From contig JAIKXJ010000063.1 of NCBI GenBank assembly GCA_024684175.1, forward strand, positions 1 to 64,000: a stretch of DNA of 64,000 nt. The letters run 5' to 3'. Below the pieces are notes generated by a model, which did not search any database, was not told the DNA's origin, and saw nothing but the letters and a program-made list of their open reading frames with translations. A program made the translations under genes and the position numbers. Numbering within the stretch: position 1 is the first letter of the stretch; every line of letters starts with the position of its first letter. Positions 28,117 through 36,650 of this stretch are shown piece after piece. The DNA is from Erysipelotrichaceae bacterium (GTDB lineage: Bacteria; Bacillota_I; Bacilli_A; Erysipelotrichales; Erysipelotrichaceae).

Positions 28117-28766
28117 TGATCATCTCGCCATCGCTTTATTCCATGCATTTCGATCGTTTCAAGGAAGAAATGGACGCCTTGAACGAAACGGTCGAATGGA
28201 TCCATTTTGATGTCATGGACGGTCATTTCGTCCCCAATCTTACATTCGGTCCGGGCATCCTTCAGACCGTGCGCAGAAATTCCGAATTGTTCCTCGATGT
28301 GCATTTGATGGTCTCGGATCCCGATCGTTATTCGGAAGTCTTCGCAAAAGCCGGTGCAGATTCGATCATCTTCCACTACGAAGTCTTCAACGATATCGAC
28401 AAATGTATTGAACTCATCGACAAGATCCATTCGATGTATCTGAAAGCCGGGATCTCGATCAAACCGGGAACGGATGTCAAGACGATCCTGCCTTTGCTCG
28501 ATAAGATCGATATCTTCTTGCTGATGTCGGTCGAACCGGGTTTCGGCGGACAGTCCTTCATGCCAGGATCGCTTCTGCGTTTACAGGAAGTTGCCGAATA
28601 TAAAAAACAACATGATCTTGATTTCATCATCGAAGTCGACGGCGGTGTTTCCGACCGCAATGCCCATGAGCTTCTTGCGTCAGGAGCAAATGCATTAGTC
28701 GCCGGATCCTTCGTCTTCAACGGCGATATCCGTGAAAATGTTGCGAAATTAAGAAGATGCGAATAG
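28116..28766 (+). CDS. rpe: Ribulose-phosphate 3-epimerase
   Basis: A 216-aa TIM-barrel enzyme of the pentose phosphate pathway interconverting ribulose-5-P and xylulose-5-P. Motifs are SPSLYSMHF, HFDVMDGHFVPNLTFGP, VHLMV, SVEPGFGGQSF and EVDGGV, which supply the metal and acid-base residues. The start overlaps the prkC stop by one base with a G-rich SD before it. The end overlaps its terminator. Confidence 0.95.
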   Translation: MIISPSLYSMHFDRFKEEMDALNETVEWIHFDVMDGHFVPNLTFGPGILQTVRRNSELFLDVHLMVSDPDRYSEVFAKAGADSIIFHYEVFNDIDKCIELIDKIHSMYLKAGISIKPGTDVKTILPLLDKIDIFLLMSVEPGFGGQSFMPGSLLRLQEVAEYKKQHDLDFIIEVDGGVSDRNAHELLASGANALVAGSFVFNGDIRENVAKLRRCE

Positions 28767-28788
28767 GATCATCAAGATCCTATTTTTT
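28762..28788 (+). terminator. Terminator overlapping the rpe stop
   Basis: The stem AATAGGATC / GATCCTATT has an ATCAA loop and a T run; the TAG stop of rpe is in the 5' arm. Confidence 0.9.
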
Positions 28789-28820
28789 AAATATTTGTCT
28801 TTAATCGGAGGTCCGATCTT

Positions 28821-29144
28821 ATGCATGACTTCAGGACGATAAAATTCTTCATTTCATTGGTTTCAGGTTCAGTGCTTGCTTTTTGCGTATCGAAACTTTT
28901 CGGTATCCATTTGAGTGATGCTCTGATGATCATCGGAGCTTTGACGATCGCCGGCAGTTTCACTTTTCTTCATACGATGCTCGGGCAGAACGCAGCCAGG
29001 GCAGGCTCCGCCTTGAGCCATTACGAAAAAGTCAGCAGGGACATGCGTTATCACATCAGAGAGGAAAAGGGCTTTATACAAGAAACGTTGACCTCAGGAG
29101 CGATCGAAGTCGTTTTATCGATCATTATGATGCTGATGCAATAA
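28821..29144 (+). CDS. Small membrane protein of unknown function
   Basis: A 107-aa protein that I do not recognise. Hydrophobic segments lie at about residues 9-27, 33-52 and 92-106; a charged helix (HYEKVSRDMRYHIREEKG) lies between the second and third. A clear SD (CGGAGGT) 8 nt before the ATG supports it as real. It sits alone between the rpe terminator and the convergent rpmB gene. Confidence 0.6.
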   Translation: MHDFRTIKFFISLVSGSVLAFCVSKLFGIHLSDALMIIGALTIAGSFTFLHTMLGQNAARAGSALSHYEKVSRDMRYHIREEKGFIQETLTSGAIEVVLSIIMMLMQ

Positions 29145-29165
29145 AAAAACTTCCTTTCGGAAGTT
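29142..29165 (-). terminator. Terminator of rpmB
   Basis: The stem AACTTCC / GGAAGTT with a 4-nt loop gives a run of seven Ts on the minus strand. It overlaps the rpmB stop and lies just after the small membrane protein gene. Confidence 0.82.
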
Positions 29166-29358
29166 ATGCTGCCTTTGCCTGATTTTTTAAAGTTCTAAGT
29201 GCGCGGGCAGAAACGCGAACCTTCTTTGGTTTACCATCAACCATCATTGTAACGGTCTGAAGATTTACATTCCATTTACGGCGTGTAGCACGAAGTGAAT
29301 GCGAACGGTTATTACCAGACATCTGTTTTTTACCAGTGATAGCACAAACTCTTGACAT
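29164..29358 (-). CDS. rpmB: 50S ribosomal protein L28
   Basis: A 64-aa ribosomal protein with the usual [20 protein letters not shown] start and [12 protein letters not shown] end. A G-rich ribosome site precedes the ATG. Proximity to rpe and prkC, in opposite orientation, matches the common Bacillota arrangement. It is monocistronic. Confidence 0.96.
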   Translation of the reverse strand: MSRVCAITGKKQMSGNNRSHSLRATRRKWNVNLQTVTMMVDGKPKKVRVSARALRTLKNQAKAA

Positions 29359-29461
29359 ACAGCTTGCCCCCTTTCTTTTATTAACGCCTTATTACTTTAT
29401 CACAACTGTTTTCCAAATGCAAATATAAAAACATTTTTGTATGACTACCGGATACGAATTA

Positions 29462-29470
29462 TGCTAGAAT
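29462..29470 (+). promoter_or_regulatory. Extended -10 promoter of ftsA-like gene
   Basis: TGCTAGAAT ends 8 nt before the start at 29479. A possible -35, ATGACT (29441-29446), lies 18 bp upstream. In-frame ATG codons at 29437 and 29461 fall upstream of or inside the promoter. Confidence 0.65.
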
Positions 29471-29478
29471 TATCATGT

Positions 29479-30738
29479 ATGAGTAATTCGATCAAACAGA
29501 TTTATGCTGCATTAGAACTCTGCGAGAGTGAGATCAGGATTCTCGTCGGAGAGTATTACAATACACGTTTCAATATCATACGGGCTGATAAGTATCCGAC
29601 CGCTACGATCAGCGATTTTAAAGTGAGCAACAAAGATGACCTCATCAAGGACATCAAAGCCGCTTTCGCCAAGACTTCGCAAAAGATCGGTGCGCAGCTT
29701 GAAGAAGTCCTGCTGGTACTTCCGGCCTACAATTTCAAGCGTTTCCCGCTCCGTTCCAAAGTGGTGATCGAAGAGGGGGTCGTCCGCAAGGAAGACATCG
29801 CCCGTGCCATCTCTAATTCGCTGCGCTCGAAAGTTGATAACGATGTGATGGTCGTCAATCCGATGATCGTCAAATATACCATCAACGGTCTGTCCACCAG
29901 GCGTCTTCCGGAGAAGGAATCCTGCAACGAAGTGATCTGCGATATCGACTTGTTATGTGCCGACATCAATGTCTGTTACGAATATGTATCCGCCGTTGAA
30001 AGCGCCGGCGTCAAAGTCCTGGATATCGTATTGAATACCTACGGCATCGCCAAGGAAGCGGCACTGTTCGAAGAGTCGCTCAGCCGTTCCATCATCGTCC
30101 TCGACGTCAACCGCTCCTGCACGTATCTGTCTTTGTTGTCAAAGGGCAAGCTGGTGTCGACAGAGATCGTCTTCGACGGATTGAATTCCCTGATCAACCG
30201 TGTCTATCGGACATATTCGATCCCGTATAACGACATCGCGAAACTCGTAAAATTTTCGGTCAACTTTGACTCCGAATATCCCGATGACATCGTCTATGCA
30301 TGGTCGTCCGGCGGAAATACGAGAACGCTGACTACCAGGAACCTGAATGAGACGATCGAAAAACCGCTGGAATCCTTATGTGAGAAGCTCGTCACCATGT
30401 GCAAGCCGATCATCGATTCCGGTGCATCGATCGTGATCACCGGGGAAGGTCAGCAGATGAAAATGTTTGAAAAAATACTTCAGGAAAAGGCAGGATGTGC
30501 CGTAAAATCCTATTATCCCGATACGATCGGGGTCAGAGATCCGTCTTTTGCTGCCTTATATGGCGCATTCTTCGTGTATCGTGATAAAGTATTAATGAAC
30601 GATCTTGATGTCTGCTGCGTCGATCTGATGAAATATGATTCACTGATCGATCAGAAAGAGCTGGATTCGGAAGGTGAGACGATCACCACAAAAATAAAGA
30701 ACCTGTTTAAGCAGTATATTGAAAAGGGGGATAATTAG
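29479..30738 (+). CDS. ftsA: FtsA-like cell division protein
   Basis: A 419-aa actin-like protein directly before ftsZ. The N-terminus IYAALELCESEIRILVGEYY resembles the FtsA phosphate-1 region, and ITGEGQQMKMFEKIL near residue 320 the adenosine region. The C-terminus KIKNLFKQYIEKGDN could be the amphipathic membrane-targeting helix. It should tether FtsZ to the membrane. Similarity is weak overall and the phosphate-1 glycine is replaced by cysteine, so it is a divergent member. Confidence 0.8.
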   Translation: MSNSIKQIYAALELCESEIRILVGEYYNTRFNIIRADKYPTATISDFKVSNKDDLIKDIKAAFAKTSQKIGAQLEEVLLVLPAYNFKRFPLRSKVVIEEGVVRKEDIARAISNSLRSKVDNDVMVVNPMIVKYTINGLSTRRLPEKESCNEVICDIDLLCADINVCYEYVSAVESAGVKVLDIVLNTYGIAKEAALFEESLSRSIIVLDVNRSCTYLSLLSKGKLVSTEIVFDGLNSLINRVYRTYSIPYNDIAKLVKFSVNFDSEYPDDIVYAWSSGGNTRTLTTRNLNETIEKPLESLCEKLVTMCKPIIDSGASIVITGEGQQMKMFEKILQEKAGCAVKSYYPDTIGVRDPSFAALYGAFFVYRDKVLMNDLDVCCVDLMKYDSLIDQKELDSEGETITTKIKNLFKQYIEKGDN

Positions 30739-31833
30739 ATGAGCATTAAACCTGAATACAATCAAGTTGCAAGGATTAAAGTCTTCGGTATCGGCGGCGC
30801 AGGATGCAATGCCGTTTCCAGAATGGTCAATGACGGAGTCAAAGGTGTCGACTTTTATGTCTGCAATACCGATATCCAGTCACTGAATCTGTCAAAATGC
30901 CAGAACAAGATCGTTTTAGGCAGAGAGCTGACCAAAGGCCTGGGTGCCGGCGGCAACCCGGAGATGGGTCAGAAAGCGGCTCTGGAATCCCAGGAAGAGA
31001 TCAAAAAGGCTCTTGCCGGTGCTGACATGGTCTTCATTACCTGCGGCATGGGCGGCGGTACCGGTACGGGTGCTGCTCCGATCTTTGCGAAATTTGCCAA
31101 AGAACAGGGTGCTTTGATCGTTGGTATCGTCACCAAACCTTTCGATTTCGAAGGCAGAAAGAGAATGGATCAGGCTAACGTCGGTATCGAACAGATCAAA
31201 CAGTACGTCGATTCTTTGATCATCGTCTCCAACAATCAGCTGCTCAACGTCATCGGCAAGATCCCGATGCAGGAATCCTTCAAGGAAGCAGACAACGTCT
31301 TAAGACAAGGCGTTCAGACGATCACCGACCTGATCGCTGTTCCTGCATTCATCAACCTGGATTTCGCCGACATCAAGTCTGTCATGGCCGGCAAGGGCAC
31401 CGCTCTCATCGGTATCGGTATGGCACAAGGCGAAAACAAGGCGAAGGAAGCAGCAGCCAGAGCGATCCGCTCACCGTTGCTCGAAGCCAATATCAAAGGC
31501 GCAAAATCCGCGATCATCAATATCACCGGCGGACCGAACATCTCCTTACAGGATTCTTCGATCGCTGTTGACTTCATCAAAGAAGCAGCCGGCAACGATA
31601 TCGATATCATTTACGGTGTCGCCATCAACGAATCTCTCGGAGAAGCGATCATCGTCACCGTCATCGCGACCGGTTTCGATCTCCCTAATACCCAGCATAC
31701 TTCCGCTGCGGCCCAGACCAATCTGATCTTCGACCGTCCGGCAGCCGGGAATAAGGAAGAAGCAGGAAAGGATGAAGTCGTCACCAACGAAGATGACGAT
31801 GATGTCCCGGCTTTCTTCAAAACAAGGATGTAA
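30739..31833 (+). CDS. ftsZ: Cell division GTPase FtsZ
   Basis: A 364-aa tubulin-like GTPase that forms the Z ring. The G-box [12 protein letters not shown] is near residue 105 and the synergy loop [11 protein letters not shown] near 235. The short linker ends in the acidic-plus-basic tail [12 protein letters not shown], the site used by FtsA and other partners. A G-rich SD precedes the ATG immediately after the ftsA-like stop. The pair lies away from any mur/dcw genes. Confidence 0.97.
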   Translation: MSIKPEYNQVARIKVFGIGGAGCNAVSRMVNDGVKGVDFYVCNTDIQSLNLSKCQNKIVLGRELTKGLGAGGNPEMGQKAALESQEEIKKALAGADMVFITCGMGGGTGTGAAPIFAKFAKEQGALIVGIVTKPFDFEGRKRMDQANVGIEQIKQYVDSLIIVSNNQLLNVIGKIPMQESFKEADNVLRQGVQTITDLIAVPAFINLDFADIKSVMAGKGTALIGIGMAQGENKAKEAAARAIRSPLLEANIKGAKSAIINITGGPNISLQDSSIAVDFIKEAAGNDIDIIYGVAINESLGEAIIVTVIATGFDLPNTQHTSAAAQTNLIFDRPAAGNKEEAGKDEVVTNEDDDDVPAFFKTRM

Positions 31834-31840
31834 AAATTCA

Positions 31841-31867
31841 AAAACCTCTGAAAATCAGAGGTTTTTT
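31841..31867 (+). terminator. Terminator of ftsZ
   Basis: The stem AAAACCTCTG / CAGAGGTTTT is followed by Ts. Confidence 0.9.
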
Positions 31868-31887
31868 CATGCTTTTCGTGAATCGAT

Positions 31888-31916
31888 TTGATTATATAAA
31901 ACGATTCTGCTAAAAT
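31888..31916 (+). promoter_or_regulatory. Promoter of CNNM/CBS transporter gene
   Basis: TTGATT (31888-31893) and TAAAAT (31911-31916) are spaced 17 bp, with an extended TGC before the -10. The start of the message near 31923 leaves a leader of about 68 nt. Confidence 0.78.
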
Positions 31917-31967
31917 ACATACTGTTATGTATAAATCAGAAGAAGTTCCTTTACCGTGTAGTCGCAG

Positions 31968-31985
31968 CATCTCAGAAATGAGGTG
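31968..31985 (+). promoter_or_regulatory. Leader hairpin masking the SD of the CNNM gene
   Basis: The stem CATCTCA (31968-31974) / TGAGGTG (31979-31985) is closed by a GAAA tetraloop. The 3' arm is the SD of the gene that starts at 31991, so folding would hide the ribosome site. Confidence 0.55.
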
Positions 31986-31990
31986 TTTTC

Positions 31991-33253
31991 ATGAATAATT
32001 CCGATTTATTGCTCATCATATCATTACTGGTCTTATGTTATGGCTTTTTTTCTGCGGCCGAAACATCGTTCTCTTCCCTGAATAAGATAAAGATCAAGGC
32101 GCTTGCCAATACCGGCAACAAAAGAGCGGAGAAGACCTATGCATTGACGGAACAATTCTCGAAACTGCTGACGACTATACTGATCGGTAATACGATCGTC
32201 AACGTTGTCTCGGCCTCTTTGGCAACGGTGTTCTTTACCAACCTCTTAGGAGGAAAAGGGGTCACAGTCTCTTCGGTCGTCATGACCTTAGTCATCATGA
32301 TCATCGGTGAGATCGTTCCCAAGAACATCGCAAAATTCATTCCCGAAAAGTTTGCGATGGCTTGTACGCCTATACTCAATCTGCTGATGTGGATCTTCAC
32401 ACCGCTGACCTTCATTTTCAACTATCTGGAAAAACTCATTGCGAATTTCTACGGCGGACAAAGCGACTCCTATTCCACTGATGAATTCATCACGATGGTC
32501 GAAGAAGCAAATGAAGACGGTGATATCGAAGACCATGAAGCGGATCTGATTACCAACGCTTTGGAATTCAATGATCTGGATGTCGGCGAGATCCTGACAC
32601 CGAGGATCGATGTCATCGCGATCGACGTCGATGAAGACACGATCGAAGAGATCGAACTTAAATACCGCGATTCCGGATTCTCCAGACTGCCTGTCTATAA
32701 AGACAATGTCGACAACATCATCGGTGTTCTGATCGAAAAAGATTTCTATTACCATCTTTTATATGAGAAATCGACCAACATCAAGGAGATCCTCAAAGAA
32801 GTCATCTTCACATCTCCGCAAGTCAAGATCTCTTCCTTACTGAAACAGTTCCAAACTTCGAAGACCCATATGGCGGTCGTCGTCGATGAATACGGCGGCA
32901 CGCAGGGCATCATCACGATGGAAGACATCCTTGAGGAGCTGGTCGGAGAGATCTATGACGAACACGACGAAGTCATCGAATACTACAAAAAGCTCGATGA
33001 CAACGTATATCTGGTCAAAGCCGATGTCGATTATGAAGACATGTTCGAACATTTCGGCATCGATATCGACGAAGAATACGAATTCAATACGACGTCTGCC
33101 TGGGTCATCGACATGCTCGACAAGATCCCGGACAAGGGAGACAGCTTCGATTTCAAGAATATGCATATCGAAGTGACGGATGCCGATTCCAAGAAAGTCA
33201 ATCAGATCAAGATCACGTTCAAGGAAAAGCAGGACGAAACTAAGGACAAGTAA
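31991..33253 (+). CDS. CNNM/CBS-domain (hemolysin/CorC family) transporter
   Basis: A 420-aa membrane protein. An N-terminal DUF21 (CNNM) membrane domain of about 150 residues is followed by tandem CBS domains (EILTPRIDVIAID; MAVVVDEYGGTQGIITMEDI) and a C-terminal CorC/HlyC domain. Bacterial relatives such as MpfA export Mg2+. The older hemolysin name does not imply toxicity. Its leader can mask the SD. Its stop codon forms the loop of the terminator. Confidence 0.85.
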   Translation: MNNSDLLLIISLLVLCYGFFSAAETSFSSLNKIKIKALANTGNKRAEKTYALTEQFSKLLTTILIGNTIVNVVSASLATVFFTNLLGGKGVTVSSVVMTLVIMIIGEIVPKNIAKFIPEKFAMACTPILNLLMWIFTPLTFIFNYLEKLIANFYGGQSDSYSTDEFITMVEEANEDGDIEDHEADLITNALEFNDLDVGEILTPRIDVIAIDVDEDTIEEIELKYRDSGFSRLPVYKDNVDNIIGVLIEKDFYYHLLYEKSTNIKEILKEVIFTSPQVKISSLLKQFQTSKTHMAVVVDEYGGTQGIITMEDILEELVGEIYDEHDEVIEYYKKLDDNVYLVKADVDYEDMFEHFGIDIDEEYEFNTTSAWVIDMLDKIPDKGDSFDFKNMHIEVTDADSKKVNQIKITFKEKQDETKDK

Positions 33254-33265
33254 CTTGTCCTTTTT
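33242..33265 (+). terminator. Terminator with the CNNM stop codon as its loop
   Basis: The perfect 9-bp stem AAGGACAAG / CTTGTCCTT encloses only TAA, the stop codon, and is followed by Ts. Confidence 0.85.
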
Positions 33266-33269
33266 ACGT

Positions 33270-33275
33270 TATAAT
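33270..33275 (+). promoter_or_regulatory. -10 box of leaderless rsmE
   Basis: TATAAT ends 6 nt before the rsmE ATG and begins 4 nt after the T run of the previous terminator. Confidence 0.7.
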
Positions 33276-33281
33276 TATCTT

Positions 33282-33968
33282 ATGCAGCAGTATTTTGTCG
33301 ATCAGGAACTAAGTGAAGGCATAAGCATCGCTCTAAACAATGAGATCCTTTATCATCTGATCAAAGTCCTGCGCAAAGATACTTCTTATATCTTCCGGAT
33401 CGCGGACGCAAAAGGGCAGATCTTTCATGCACATCTCCTGGATAAGAAAAACGCGCTGGTCACAGAAGCTCTCGATGAAAACAACGAGCTTGACTGCAAG
33501 ATCACTTGCATCCTTTCTCTGATCAAAAGCGACAAGTTCGAACTATGCATCCAAAAGCTCGTCGAACTCGGCGTACATAAGATCGTTCCGTATAATGCCA
33601 AACGTTCGATCATGAAGATCAAGGATCTAAAAAAGATGGAACGTATAAGAAAGATCGCACGTGAAGCGGCGGAACAAAGCCATCGCAACATCATTCCCGA
33701 GATCGTCGATCCGATCTCTCTTTCCGGATTGAAAGAACATATGAGCGAAGCCAATTATATCTGTTATGAAGCGGAAGGGAACATTGCTGATATCGAAAGA
33801 TCGGCTTCCGTCTCCTATATCATCGGCCCTGAGGGCGGATTTGCCAAAGAAGAACATGAAGCGATCGAAGCTTTGGGCTTTCACTCGATCTCTTTGGGCA
33901 AGCGCATCCTCCGGGCGGAAACTGCCGCTATCTATATGACCAGCATCATCGTAGGAAAACACCAATGA
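33282..33968 (+). CDS. rsmE: 16S rRNA (uracil-1498-N3)-methyltransferase RsmE
   Basis: A 228-aa SPOUT methyltransferase. The C-terminal knot motifs YIIGPEGGF and SLGKRILRAETAA are diagnostic. The frame is open far upstream, but the start at 33282 is fixed by the TATAAT that ends 6 nt before it and by the family N-terminus (MQQYFVDQE). The stop overlaps mtaB (ATGA). Confidence 0.94.
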   Translation: MQQYFVDQELSEGISIALNNEILYHLIKVLRKDTSYIFRIADAKGQIFHAHLLDKKNALVTEALDENNELDCKITCILSLIKSDKFELCIQKLVELGVHKIVPYNAKRSIMKIKDLKKMERIRKIAREAAEQSHRNIIPEIVDPISLSGLKEHMSEANYICYEAEGNIADIERSASVSYIIGPEGGFAKEEHEAIEALGFHSISLGKRILRAETAAIYMTSIIVGKHQ

Positions 33969-35224
33969 AGACATATGCCATGATGGTCCTAGGCTGCAAA
34001 GTCAACGATTACGAAGCGACCTACGTCCGCGAAAACATGAACAAATACTACAAAGAGACAGATTTCAAGTCCAAAGCGGACATCTATCTCATTTTTACAT
34101 GCTGCGTGACCAATACGGCGGAAGCAAAGACCAGAAAATTCATTCATGCCGCAAGAAGAAACAACCCTGAGGCGTTCATCTGTGCAGTCGGCTGTCTTTC
34201 ACAGATCCGTTCCGAAAGCGAAGTCTTCGATGATGTCGATCTGATCATCGGTTCCGACCAAAAAGACAAGATCGTCGATCTGATCCGTCAGGAAGAGCGA
34301 AAGAATCTGGTCTCTTCTTCCATTTCCGCAGATTTCGAACATCTCTATATCGAATCATATCCGACCAAGTCGCGTTCCTTCCTGAAGATCCAGGACGGCT
34401 GCAACCAGTTCTGTTCCTATTGCATCATCCCGTATTCCCGCGGAAGGGAAAGAAGCGCCGATCACGAAAAGATCCTTGAAGAGGCCAAGATCCTTGCCAG
34501 GGAAAACAAGGAGATCGTTCTTACCGGGATCCATACCGGACGTTATAATGACGGAGATTTCGATCTTTACCGTCTTTTGAAGGAAATGGTGAAGATCGAG
34601 GAGTTGGAAACGATCCGTCTTTCTTCGATCGAGATCACCGAGATCACTGACGGGATCATCGACCTGATGGCGGAAAACAAAAAACTTGCCCGTCACCTGC
34701 ATATCCCTGTGCAATCCTGCAGCAACGCCATCCTCAAAGCGATGCACCGTCCTTACAGCATCGAGGAGTTCATCGAACGCATCTCCTATATCCGCGAGCG
34801 GATTCCCGATATTTCCATATCGACCGATCTGATCGTCGGCTTCCCGGGGGAAGATCAGGAGCTTTTCAACGAAACTCTGGAGAACCTGGAAAAGATCCGT
34901 TTTTCATTTATCCATGTCTTCCCGTATTCCCGCAAAAGCGGCACGGCTGCCGACCGCATGGACGGACATATCGATCCCCGGATCAAAAAGGGACGCGTCA
35001 AACAGATCATGGACTTTGAGAAGTCTTATACGAGAGATTATTATTCTTCGTTCATCGGCAAAAAAGTCGAAGTCCTTATCGAAAAAAGCAATAACGGCAT
35101 TTCCAGCGGTTATTGTAAACAATACATCTACATCGACATCGATGAGGATCTTACGGTCGGTGAGATCTATGACGTGATCGTCGATGAAGTCAATGAAGAA
35201 GGGGTGAAGGGCCATGTTGCTTAG
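33965..35224 (+). CDS. mtaB: tRNA t6A37 methylthiotransferase MtaB
   Basis: A 419-aa radical SAM methylthiotransferase that makes ms2t6A at tRNA position 37. The N-terminal UPF0004 domain has MVLGCKVNDYEA and FTCCVTNTAE, the radical SAM motif is CNQFCSYCIIPYSRGR near residue 145, and a TRAM-like domain ends the protein. The LGCKVN signature separates MtaB from MiaB (LGCQMN). Starts within the rsmE stop. Confidence 0.93.
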   Translation: MKTYAMMVLGCKVNDYEATYVRENMNKYYKETDFKSKADIYLIFTCCVTNTAEAKTRKFIHAARRNNPEAFICAVGCLSQIRSESEVFDDVDLIIGSDQKDKIVDLIRQEERKNLVSSSISADFEHLYIESYPTKSRSFLKIQDGCNQFCSYCIIPYSRGRERSADHEKILEEAKILARENKEIVLTGIHTGRYNDGDFDLYRLLKEMVKIEELETIRLSSIEITEITDGIIDLMAENKKLARHLHIPVQSCSNAILKAMHRPYSIEEFIERISYIRERIPDISISTDLIVGFPGEDQELFNETLENLEKIRFSFIHVFPYSRKSGTAADRMDGHIDPRIKKGRVKQIMDFEKSYTRDYYSSFIGKKVEVLIEKSNNGISSGYCKQYIYIDIDEDLTVGEIYDVIVDEVNEEGVKGHVA

Positions 35225-36650
35225 CCGTCTGTTCAAAGGAGCTCCCGAGATCGAGATCGAACAGTTATCGATCGATTCCCGTCATTCGATGAAGAATGCG
35301 ATCTTTTTCTGTCTCGACGGCATCAAATACGATGGCCACGACTACATCAAAGAGGCCATCGAAAACGGCGCCAAAGTCATCGTCTATTCCAAGGAACTTA
35401 AAGAAAAGTTCAAAGCCGTCTATATCAAAGTCGGCAATGTCAATACGGCTTTGACGAAAGCCGCCAATGTCTTCTACAACGACCCCAATGCCGGGATCGA
35501 TAAATATGTCGTCCTGGGAAACTACGGAAGAAGTTCCGTCGCTTCTTTCATCAACGATTACCTGAATTCGTTCTCATCCTGCGGATATATCGGCATCTTA
35601 GGCATCCGATACAACGGTCTGGAACTGAATTCTCCGTTTTCGACGCTGAATATCCTGGACAATCTGAAAATGCTCGACACGATGAAAAAGAACGGTGTAA
35701 GTGCCTGTACGTTTGAAGCGGATGCCGCTTCACTGAACCTGCAGAAGCTCGATTCGATCCGTCCGGAATGTGTCATTTATACCTGTACAAACAAGAATTC
35801 CAGCGAATATCAAAGCAACGATTATTTCACTTATATCCGCCGTTATCTTTATACCCTGGAAAACACTTCGCAGGTCCTGTTCAACATCGACGACGAGTCG
35901 TTTAACGAACTTAAAGACTGCGTCGAGGATTATGTGACATACGGTACATCGTCGATCGCCGATTTTCAGATCCGCGATGTTTCGATCACATCCGCCGGCA
36001 TCGCCTATAAGATCGTTCATGATGAAAAGGTCTTCCCGGTACGCTCCAAAGTCCAGGGCATGGTCAATGTCTACAATCTGACGGCCGCCATCATCGCTCT
36101 GGCGATACAAGGTCACGACCTGGAAGACATCATCTCCCATATGGAGAACATTCCTTATGTCGATGGCGTCATGGAAAAAGTGGATGAGGAATACAACATC
36201 ATTGTCGATTCCGCCTATGATGTCAATTCGATCGAAGAGATCTTCCGTTATGCAGACTATGTCAAGCGCAAGAATCGAGCGATCGGTGTCATTTCCATCA
36301 ATTATTCCGACGGCGACAAGCGCCTCGAGAAGATCATGGAACTGTGCAGCCGTTATCTGGATGTTTCCATCCTGACGGAAAACGAGTCACAGGATTCTTC
36401 GGTCATGGAGATCCTGGAACGCTGTGACCGCTTCGAACGGAATGGCCGCATCTTATATATGCCGATGCGCTCCCAGGCCATCGAGAATGCCATCGAGATC
36501 ATGAACCGGAACGATACGGTCCTGATCATCGGTAAGGGAAACGAACGTTTCCTTTCCATGGGGCTGGGCAAAGAATTCTATCACGGCGATAAACACTATG
36601 CCGTCAAATTCATAAACAAGAGAAGGAGAGAAGAAAATGAAATTGTCTAA
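35214..36650 (+). CDS. MurE-like Mur ligase family protein with degenerate active site
   Basis: A 478-aa protein with the three-domain order of Mur ligases. The N-terminus IEQLSIDSRHSMKNAIFFCL and the central MVNVYNLTAAIIALAI follow MurE/MurF. However, the P-loop, normally GTxGKT(T/S), reads LGNYGRSSVA near residue 105, without lysine. The usual DYAHTPD is DSAYDVN and GKGHE is GKGNE. It is therefore probably not an active UDP-MurNAc ligase. It overlaps mtaB by 11 nt and deoC by 14 nt, so it is in a translated operon, not a decaying pseudogene. Confidence 0.72.
   Translation: MLLSRLFKGAPEIEIEQLSIDSRHSMKNAIFFCLDGIKYDGHDYIKEAIENGAKVIVYSKELKEKFKAVYIKVGNVNTALTKAANVFYNDPNAGIDKYVVLGNYGRSSVASFINDYLNSFSSCGYIGILGIRYNGLELNSPFSTLNILDNLKMLDTMKKNGVSACTFEADAASLNLQKLDSIRPECVIYTCTNKNSSEYQSNDYFTYIRRYLYTLENTSQVLFNIDDESFNELKDCVEDYVTYGTSSIADFQIRDVSITSAGIAYKIVHDEKVFPVRSKVQGMVNVYNLTAAIIALAIQGHDLEDIISHMENIPYVDGVMEKVDEEYNIIVDSAYDVNSIEEIFRYADYVKRKNRAIGVISINYSDGDKRLEKIMELCSRYLDVSILTENESQDSSVMEILERCDRFERNGRILYMPMRSQAIENAIEIMNRNDTVLIIGKGNERFLSMGLGKEFYHGDKHYAVKFINKRRREENEIV

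Noticed and set aside
31923..31990. M-box or manganese riboswitch before the CNNM gene
   Set aside because: The leader is only about 68 nt and lacks the conserved cores of both classes; only a simple SD-masking hairpin can be supported.
31991..33253. Hemolysin annotation for the CNNM/CBS protein
   Set aside because: The name comes from an old homologue label; the domains are those of a divalent-cation transporter and nothing suggests a toxin.
35214..36650. Calling the MurE-like gene a pseudogene
   Set aside because: The frame is intact over 478 codons, overlaps both neighbours in a coupled way and keeps codon use like theirs, so it looks translated even if catalytically altered.
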